From Candidatus Uhrbacteria bacterium (GTDB lineage Bacteria; Patescibacteriota; Patescibacteriia; UBA9934), in the NCBI GenBank assembly GCA_903891735.1, contig CAITFQ010000003.1:1-10520 (forward strand): DNA of 10,520 bases, read 5' to 3'. Both the position numbers and the translations under genes were made by a program. Below the pieces are notes generated by a model. The model had not been told where the DNA came from, made no database searches, and was given only the letters and a program-made list of their open reading frames with translations. Every line of letters begins with the position of its first letter. The stretch's first letter is position 1. Positions 6,791-10,520 of the stretch are shown here, in pieces.

Positions 6791-7129
6791 TTAAACCTTC
6801 CCCTTATTCGACGTCTCATAAATCAGCGCTGGTGAGAGCTCCGCGATTTCGGCGGCAGAGATGTTCTGCAAGTGGGCTAGGCGAATGATAGTTAAAAACA
6901 TTTTCACGGTCGTCTCCTTCACTTCAGCCAAATCCCCCGGATTACCATGATCACGAGCTTCGGCGTACTTAGCAATCTTGGCCACGGATTTAGCCAAGTG
7001 CAAAGCCGAGTGTCGGACGCCAAAGTCAAACACCTCCTCGGGCGTCATCCCCTCTGTAGTCGGATAACTAGCCGGCACAATCGCCCATTCAGCCGCGACT
7101 TCGTTCATCAGGTTTTGCAGTTCGGTCAT
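6791..7129 (-). CDS. 112-aa helical protein, possibly MazG-like
   Basis: I cannot assign this firmly. The protein is predicted all-helical and soluble. The stretch RHSALHLAKSVAKIAKYAE (39-57), followed by RDHGNPGDLAEVKET (59-73) and a third helix ending about residue 90, has the layout of all-alpha NTP pyrophosphohydrolases of the MazG superfamily, with acidic residues on paired helices, but the strict ExxE...ExxD metal motif is not clearly present. It is the first gene of a two-gene unit with the PemK/MazF-like toxin 14 bp downstream and has its own promoter at 7160-7187. It could therefore be a non-classical antitoxin or an unrelated housekeeping protein. Its GC content is higher than that of the toxin gene. 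No Shine-Dalgarno site is visible before the ATG at 7127-7129. Confidence 0.6.
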   Translation of the reverse strand: MTELQNLMNEVAAEWAIVPASYPTTEGMTPEEVFDFGVRHSALHLAKSVAKIAKYAEARDHGNPGDLAEVKETTVKMFLTIIRLAHLQNISAAEIAELSPALIYETSNKGKV

Positions 7130-7159
7130 ATCGTGAAAATAGTTAATGAAACTTGCTAG

Positions 7160-7187
7160 ATAGTAGCATTTATTCAGCTTAACTCAA
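7160..7187 (-). promoter_or_regulatory. Promoter of the 112-aa / PemK-like toxin unit
   Basis: On the minus strand, TTGAGT (7182-7187) and TACTAT (7160-7165) are separated by 16 bp, and a TG one base before the -10 makes it extended (TGCTACTAT). It would start transcription near 7153, about 24 nt before the ATG at 7129. Confidence 0.6.
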
Positions 7188-7197
7188 ATCGACATGT

Positions 7198-7290
7198 ATG
7201 GCGGCACGCGCTTGTGCGAGCGAGCTCGCAGCGCGAGGCCGCGATCCATGCCCGCAACGTGCTTCGCACGTTGGCCAGCTGGCGCTGGCC
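7198..7290. repeat. Cluster of three GC-rich inverted repeats in the intergenic region
   Basis: Three hairpins follow each other in the 278-bp gap at 7130-7407. The first (7198-7249) is a long imperfect palindrome with nested arms ATGG/CCAT, CGGC/GCCG, GCGCT/AGCGC and GCGAG/CTCGC. The second (7255-7273) pairs CAACGTGC with GCACGTTG around TTC. The third (7273-7290) pairs GGCCAGC with GCTGGCC around TGGC. No convincing coding sequence lies here. Between 7335 and 7407 I see only GC-rich sequence after the ATPase stop. Confidence 0.7.
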
Positions 7291-7291
7291 G

Positions 7292-7334
7292 GAACCAACA
7301 AAAAACCAGCCAGAGGCTGATTTTTTGTTGGTTC
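7292..7334. terminator. Bidirectional intrinsic terminator
   Basis: GAACCAACAAAAAA (7292-7305) is the exact reverse complement of 7321-7334, and inside them CAGCC/GGCTG pair around AGA. On both strands the GC-rich inner stem is followed by TTTTTTG, so it can stop transcripts from either side. On the minus strand it lies 74 bp after the stop of the ATPase gene and would end that message. Confidence 0.85.
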
Positions 7335-7407
7335 TGCGGCCCGGTCTCGGTTGGAGGGTTGGAAGGGATTTCGAGCGGCTTTGACGGGGCCGGCGACCCT
7401 GTTCCGG

Positions 7408-9807
7408 TCAGTGTCGAACTTTTTCCGCGATAACAACGAATTTTTCTATGTGCGTCCTTAGCTCAGCCAACGCGGCAGGGGCCTCCTTGTCGACATGCAT
7501 CGTATTGGACCAGTTGCAGAACTTATACAGGTTGGTGACTGTCACTAGGTCTTCGTCTGTCAGTTTTCCGAGCTTGGCCTTGCTCGGGGAAAGCTCGCCA
7601 AGAACCTGCTCGAAGTTCCGCTCCTTATCCCACATGAGCACCTCATTCTTGATGAATCTTTCGACAGCAATACGGAGAAGCTGACCGTACTTCAAGGCAG
7701 TCTGTTCTGGGCTGAATGTACCCGCAGCCGCAGTGACGGCAATTTCCTCGCTGCACTTCTTCACTTCTTCAGTAAGATTAAAGCTGCGATCGAGGTATAC
7801 AAAGCTCCCACCGAACCGGTCGCCGTTCTTCAGGACGCCGAACTTTGCGACGTTCTCCTCCTTTGAAAGGTACTTAAAGAACAGCGGGTGATGCGTCAGG
7901 ACGATGACCTGTGCGAACAGATCCTTTTGACTGTAGATGAGTTCGGCGAGAATTTTGAGGTTGGGAGCGTCCAAACTCGTGATGGGGTCGTCGAGGACGA
8001 GCACCTTGCTCTCCTTACCTGCAATACCATCGTTGATGGCGAAGAAGAATGCGAGGGAGATAACTTGCCGTTCTCCTTCCGAAAGCCCGTCCTTGAACTC
8101 ACGTTCTTTTCCATCCCTGTCTTTCACCAGATAGGAAAAGGCGTAGGACTTCGTGTTGAGCGCAGGCTCGACGTGTTCAAGGACGAAGTTCAAGCTGAAC
8201 CTGTCGAGAATGGCAGCCATCTTCGTAATGACGCTCGCGGGAATCTTGTTAGCAAGATGCTCCGCGAGCTTATCGGTAGCCTCCTTCATGGCGTCTGTGA
8301 GGACCTTAAGCTTCGTTAATGCCTCGTCGCATTCCTTCATGGCGACCAGCTTACCAGTTTCAAGGAAGGCAGCGATTCCGTTGCCGGACGCGACCTGTGC
8401 AGACAGCGTAGAGATCTCCGACGAGAAGGTACTTTTGTCCACGTACTTCGCCTTGAATGCGGTAATGGCAGCATTCTTCTGCGCGATCATGTCGTTTGTC
8501 TCTGTGGTCATGTCCGCGATTTTCCCGGAATACGTGACCAAGGTCGCATGTGCCGAATCCACATCGACCGGTTTTCGTACCAACATCTTCAAGGACTCCA
8601 GTCCGTCCATCAGGGTCAAAAGCTGGTCGGGCACAGCAAGCGCGTCTACTTTTTCCAAAATGACTGTTTTCTCATCAACAGAATACAAACCTTCGATGTC
8701 GAAGGCGGTTCCGATTTTCTCGAGCGATGCAAAAGCAGCCGTGGTGAGCATGGACAAGCGAGATCGAGCTTCGCTGAGAGCTACAAGGCTCGTTTTCATC
8801 GACTCGACATCCGTAAGTAGCTTCCTCTTCTCGGACTCGTACGTCTGGTCGAAGGCAGCCTTGTAGTACTCGATAACCTTCGTCGCGTTCGCAAGTGGCT
8901 GCATGCAGAGAGGGCAATTGTGGGAGCTGTAATCAGCCGGAATGCTGCCCTTGGCGAACTCGATGAAAGAGCGGTGTTTCTCGAAGTGAGCTTGCACGTG
9001 CATGTCAGCGCCCTCCTGCGCCTTCTCCTTGACCTCCCTTGCAAACAGTTCCTTACAGGCATCCAGTCCGAGGATGGCCTCTAGGGTTGGAAGCGCGGCT
9101 ACGACGGCAATGCCCGCAATCTCCGCCTGCTTTTTTTCAAGCTTCCTGAGCGTCCCGAGCTTAGTGTTTGCTTCCGCGGACGCCTTCTTCGCCTCTTCCA
9201 GCGCGGCTGCGTTGCTGGCCGCATCCATGACAACAAACCGGGCGAAGTAAGCCTTGTCAGTATCGGAAGCCTCGAGCTTCAGTGCGCGATCATTGATCTT
9301 TTTGAAATCGGTCACCTCACCGTCACAGCGTTCCTTCATGGCCTTAAGACTGTGTGCCTCCGTATCCAGGTCGATGATGAGCTGTCCGGCGTTCTGTGAA
9401 TGCTGCCCCTGCTGGTTCCCGCGACTGCCGTGCGTATGAACATTTCCGCTGATGAAATCCACGTCGAAGAACAAGATGTCACCCCTATCCAGACGACTGT
9501 TAGCCCAAGTACCGTTCTCGAACTTATGAACGGTCTCGGTTCCATTCTTCTCCACCTCCACTTCTGCATGTTCCGGTGCGGCGGTTCCGAACTCGTCGTA
9601 CTGCGAAAGGCTTTTCAGAATGCCACATAGGGTCGATTTTCCAGAGCCATTTTCCCCGAAAATTGCACTGACCGCGCCAAGCTGTTCGATCTGGACTTTG
9701 GGCACCCCAGCGTCGTCCTTGCCGTCGATGAAACGACAAAACTTCGCCCACTCGAAGTCGACGAAGGATTTGTGTTTCCTGACGCTAACGAACCGTTTAA
9801 TTTTCAT
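7408..9807 (-). CDS. ABC-type AAA_13 ATPase with zinc-hook motif, candidate RloC/PrrC-like anticodon nuclease
   Basis: The 799-aa protein has a split ABC ATPase head: Walker A GENGSGKST (51-59), signature LSEGERQ (575-581), Walker B VLVLDDPITSLD (602-613) and the H-loop region THHP (638-641). Between the halves lie helical, probably coiled-coil segments (about 155-280 and 310-520) around CPLC (298-301), a Rad50-style zinc-hook. After the head, residues 712-716 read RIAVE (R-x3-E) and His771 follows in NTMH; PrrC and RloC anticodon nucleases use an Arg-x3-Glu...His triad, and RloC combines it with a zinc-hook. These enzymes act as stress- or phage-triggered tRNases. The triad spacing here (Glu to His about 55) is longer than in E. 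coli PrrC, so nuclease activity is a hypothesis; a plain AAA_13 ATPase is the alternative. No restriction-modification genes are adjacent. Base use is GC-rich, unlike the toxin and AsnB-like region, suggesting separate acquisition. TGA stop. Confidence 0.85.
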   Translation of the reverse strand: MKIKRFVSVRKHKSFVDFEWAKFCRFIDGKDDAGVPKVQIEQLGAVSAIFGENGSGKSTLCGILKSLSQYDEFGTAAPEHAEVEVEKNGTETVHKFENGTWANSRLDRGDILFFDVDFISGNVHTHGSRGNQQGQHSQNAGQLIIDLDTEAHSLKAMKERCDGEVTDFKKINDRALKLEASDTDKAYFARFVVMDAASNAAALEEAKKASAEANTKLGTLRKLEKKQAEIAGIAVVAALPTLEAILGLDACKELFAREVKEKAQEGADMHVQAHFEKHRSFIEFAKGSIPADYSSHNCPLCMQPLANATKVIEYYKAAFDQTYESEKRKLLTDVESMKTSLVALSEARSRLSMLTTAAFASLEKIGTAFDIEGLYSVDEKTVILEKVDALAVPDQLLTLMDGLESLKMLVRKPVDVDSAHATLVTYSGKIADMTTETNDMIAQKNAAITAFKAKYVDKSTFSSEISTLSAQVASGNGIAAFLETGKLVAMKECDEALTKLKVLTDAMKEATDKLAEHLANKIPASVITKMAAILDRFSLNFVLEHVEPALNTKSYAFSYLVKDRDGKEREFKDGLSEGERQVISLAFFFAINDGIAGKESKVLVLDDPITSLDAPNLKILAELIYSQKDLFAQVIVLTHHPLFFKYLSKEENVAKFGVLKNGDRFGGSFVYLDRSFNLTEEVKKCSEEIAVTAAAGTFSPEQTALKYGQLLRIAVERFIKNEVLMWDKERNFEQVLGELSPSKAKLGKLTDEDLVTVTNLYKFCNWSNTMHVDKEAPAALAELRTHIEKFVVIAEKVRH

Positions 9808-9813
9808 GAAGTG

Positions 9814-9842
9814 ATTCTATAAAATAAGTACGGTTGACGCAA
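9814..9842 (-). promoter_or_regulatory. Possible promoter of the ATPase gene, giving a leaderless message
   Basis: On the minus strand TTGCGT (9837-9842) and TAGAAT (9814-9819) are 17 bp apart. The -10 matches consensus at five of six bases, the -35 at three. Only 6 nt separate the -10 from the ATG at 9805-9807, so transcription would start at or next to the start codon. Confidence 0.4.
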
Positions 9843-9846
9843 TGTA

Positions 9847-9877
9847 AAATCCCCAGACCTTTCGGCTCCGGGGATTT
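9847..9877 (-). terminator. Likely terminator of the tRNA-Gln transcript
   Basis: On the minus strand AAATCCCC pairs with GGGGATTT, extended by GGA/TCT (one G-T pair) and CC/GG around a GAAA loop with one bulged G. A short TTTTAC follows. It lies 42 bp past the tRNA 3' end. The T tract is short and partly inside the stem. Confidence 0.6.
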
Positions 9878-9919
9878 CACTGGTCACCCCCTGTCCCGGT
9901 CTGTAGGAACAGGTCGTGA

Positions 9920-9993
9920 TGGTTCCGGGACATGGATTCGAACCATGGTTAGAGGATTCAGAGTCCTCTGTCCTGCCGTTAGACGATCCCGGA
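9920..9993 (-). tRNA. tRNA-Gln (anticodon CUG), CCA encoded
   Basis: The minus strand folds into a complete cloverleaf: acceptor TCCGGGA/TCCCGGA (7 bp), D-stem GTC/GAC, anticodon stem GAGGA/TCCTC with loop CTCTGAA (anticodon CTG, reads CAG), a 4-nt variable loop, and T-arm CATGG/CCATG with loop TTCGAAT. The first pair is U1-A72 and the discriminator base is A. The 3' CCA is encoded in the DNA (9920-9922). A good promoter lies upstream. Confidence 0.96.
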
Positions 9994-10013
9994 GTAATCA
10001 ATTTAGTGCCTGG

Positions 10014-10042
10014 AAGATATCACTTATTGTAATTTTTGTAAA
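10014..10042 (-). promoter_or_regulatory. Promoter of tRNA-Gln
   Basis: On the minus strand TTTACA (10037-10042) and TATCTT (10014-10019) are 17 bp apart, with a TG making the -10 extended. Transcription would begin near 10007, about 14 nt before the tRNA 5' end. It shares the 69-bp gap with the start of the divergent flavokinase-like gene. Confidence 0.65.
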
Positions 10043-10062
10043 ATCAGGTACGCTTCCGGCAT

Positions 10063-10419
10063 ATGATCGTCCGCGGCACGGTAATTAAGGGTCAAGGCGT
10101 GGCTGGCAGCATCTTTGGCGTACCCACCGCCAACCTGGAACTGGAGCAGTCGTTGACGCTCCCAGCCGGCGTTTACCTTGGCCGCACCAGCTATCAAGGC
10201 ACCGCCTATCCATCCGTCATCTGCTACGGCGCCAGCGCTGACGGCCAAAAATTCGAGGTTCACTTGCTCAACACCAACCTCGAACTTGTCGGTCAAACTC
10301 TGAACGTCGAGCTTGGCGACAAAGTCAGCGACCTCATCACGGAGAGCAACGTCGACGTCTTACGCGCCAAAATCCTCGACGATGTGCAAAAGGCCAAGAA
10401 CATCCTCGGCCTCAAGTAG
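10063..10419 (+). CDS. Stand-alone riboflavin kinase (flavokinase) domain protein
   Basis: Riboflavin kinase phosphorylates riboflavin to FMN. The 118-aa product matches the flavokinase beta-barrel: GTVIKGQGVAG (5-15), GVPTANL (19-25, the conserved PTAN that binds Mg-ATP phosphate), GVYLG (36-40), FEVHLL with probable catalytic Glu65 (64-69), and the closing helix VLRAKILDDVQKAKNIL (99-115). Bacteria normally carry this fused behind an FMN adenylyltransferase in bifunctional RibF (about 300 aa); here only the kinase part exists, and the start is a clean ATG at the domain's natural beginning, so it is not a fragment. The Arg/Lys usual in the GRxxGFPTAN turn is replaced (GSIFGVPTAN), so activity may be altered. 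The product would supply FMN to enzymes such as the Dus protein in this window. No Shine-Dalgarno site is visible. It converges with the partial gene at the right edge. Confidence 0.82.
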   Translation: MIVRGTVIKGQGVAGSIFGVPTANLELEQSLTLPAGVYLGRTSYQGTAYPSVICYGASADGQKFEVHLLNTNLELVGQTLNVELGDKVSDLITESNVDVLRAKILDDVQKAKNILGLK

Positions 10420-10431
10420 TAACCTCGATTC

Positions 10432-10520
10432 TTACTCAACTACTTCACCGCCAAAAGCATCGGCAAACAAAGCCACCGTCTCCTCTTCTTTTTCTACTTG
10501 CGGCACCACCTCCGTCACAA
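10432..10520 (-). CDS. C-terminal tail of a minus-strand gene (partial)
   Basis: The last 28 codons before a TAA at 10432-10434 are open to the window edge and end in an acidic linker followed by LFADAFGGEVVE. The stop is 12 bp from the stop of the flavokinase-like gene, the usual spacing of convergent genes. Tails ending in FGGE(V/I)V(E/D) occur in DNA polymerase III gamma/tau (DnaX) of many bacteria, so that is a guess worth testing, but 28 residues are too few to assign it. Confidence 0.55.
   Translation of the reverse strand, partial: VTEVVPQVEKEEETVALFADAFGGEVVE

Noticed and set aside
1343..7250. Same repeat family in the dus insertion and the intergenic hairpin near 7198-7249
   Set aside because: They share short pieces such as CGAGCT and GCGAGGC, but these are expected in GC-rich hairpins and do not align over a useful length.
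7179..7436. 85-codon minus-strand frame running through the terminator region
   Set aside because: It reads straight through four hairpins and overlaps the end of the ATPase gene; the coding appearance comes from GC-rich palindromes.
8153..8866. Plus-strand open frame of 237 codons antisense to the ATPase gene
   Set aside because: Serine-rich shadow typical of GC-rich genes; no start signal and no recognisable domain, while the minus strand has a full ABC ATPase.
7190..9993. Duplicate of the tRNA-Gln 3' end as an attachment site
   Set aside because: I looked for the T-arm and acceptor sequence at the far junction (7130-7410) and found no convincing copy.
1..10520. CRISPR array or tandem repeat system
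   Set aside because: No regularly spaced direct repeats are visible in the window.

Overview
The window looks like a chromosomal segment of a bacterium using the standard stop code: TGA ends several genes, so it is not a UGA-recoded lineage. Short intergenic gaps, poor Shine-Dalgarno sites, a streamlined DusB-type protein, a PemK/MazF-like toxin with a long N-terminal lead and a stand-alone flavokinase-like domain suggest a member of the Candidate Phyla Radiation (Patescibacteria, Parcubacteria-like). This is inference from style and protein flavour, not a proven assignment.

Layout. (1) 1-1192, minus strand: a 69-aa acidic protein followed by a beta-CASP metallo-beta-lactamase RNase cut by the window edge, read from an extended -10 promoter. 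(2) 1232-3349, plus strand: a DusB-like tRNA-dihydrouridine synthase carrying an arginine-rich in-frame insertion, a RimK-like ATP-grasp ligase 6 bp behind it, and an intrinsic terminator inside the 3' end of the converging gene. (3) 3304-6269, minus strand, visibly AT-richer: a SAM methyltransferase followed 20 bp later by a 755-aa class II asparagine synthetase with an extra C-terminal domain of about 220 residues that faintly resembles isonitrile synthases (Dit1/PvcA). (4) 6348-7187, minus strand: a 112-aa possibly MazG-like protein and a PemK/MazF-like toxin gene under one promoter. (5) 7130-7407: intergenic region with four consecutive hairpins, the last a symmetric bidirectional terminator. 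(6) 7408-9807, minus strand: a GC-rich 799-aa ABC-type ATPase with a CPLC zinc-hook and a C-terminal R-x3-E...H pattern, a candidate RloC/PrrC-like anticodon nuclease. (7) 9847-10520: tRNA-Gln(CUG) with encoded CCA, its promoter and likely terminator on the minus strand; a divergent plus-strand flavokinase-domain gene; and the C-terminal tail of another minus-strand gene at the right edge.

How it fits together. RNA biology is common here (RNA-degrading MBL enzyme, tRNA dihydrouridylation, a likely RNA-cutting toxin, a candidate tRNase, a tRNA gene). The AsnB fusion plus methyltransferase looks like a compact modification or biosynthetic unit of unknown product. The most unusual items are the C-terminal domain of the AsnB protein, the in-frame insertion in Dus, the RloC-like gene beside tRNA-Gln, and extended -10 promoters that sit almost on top of the start codon.
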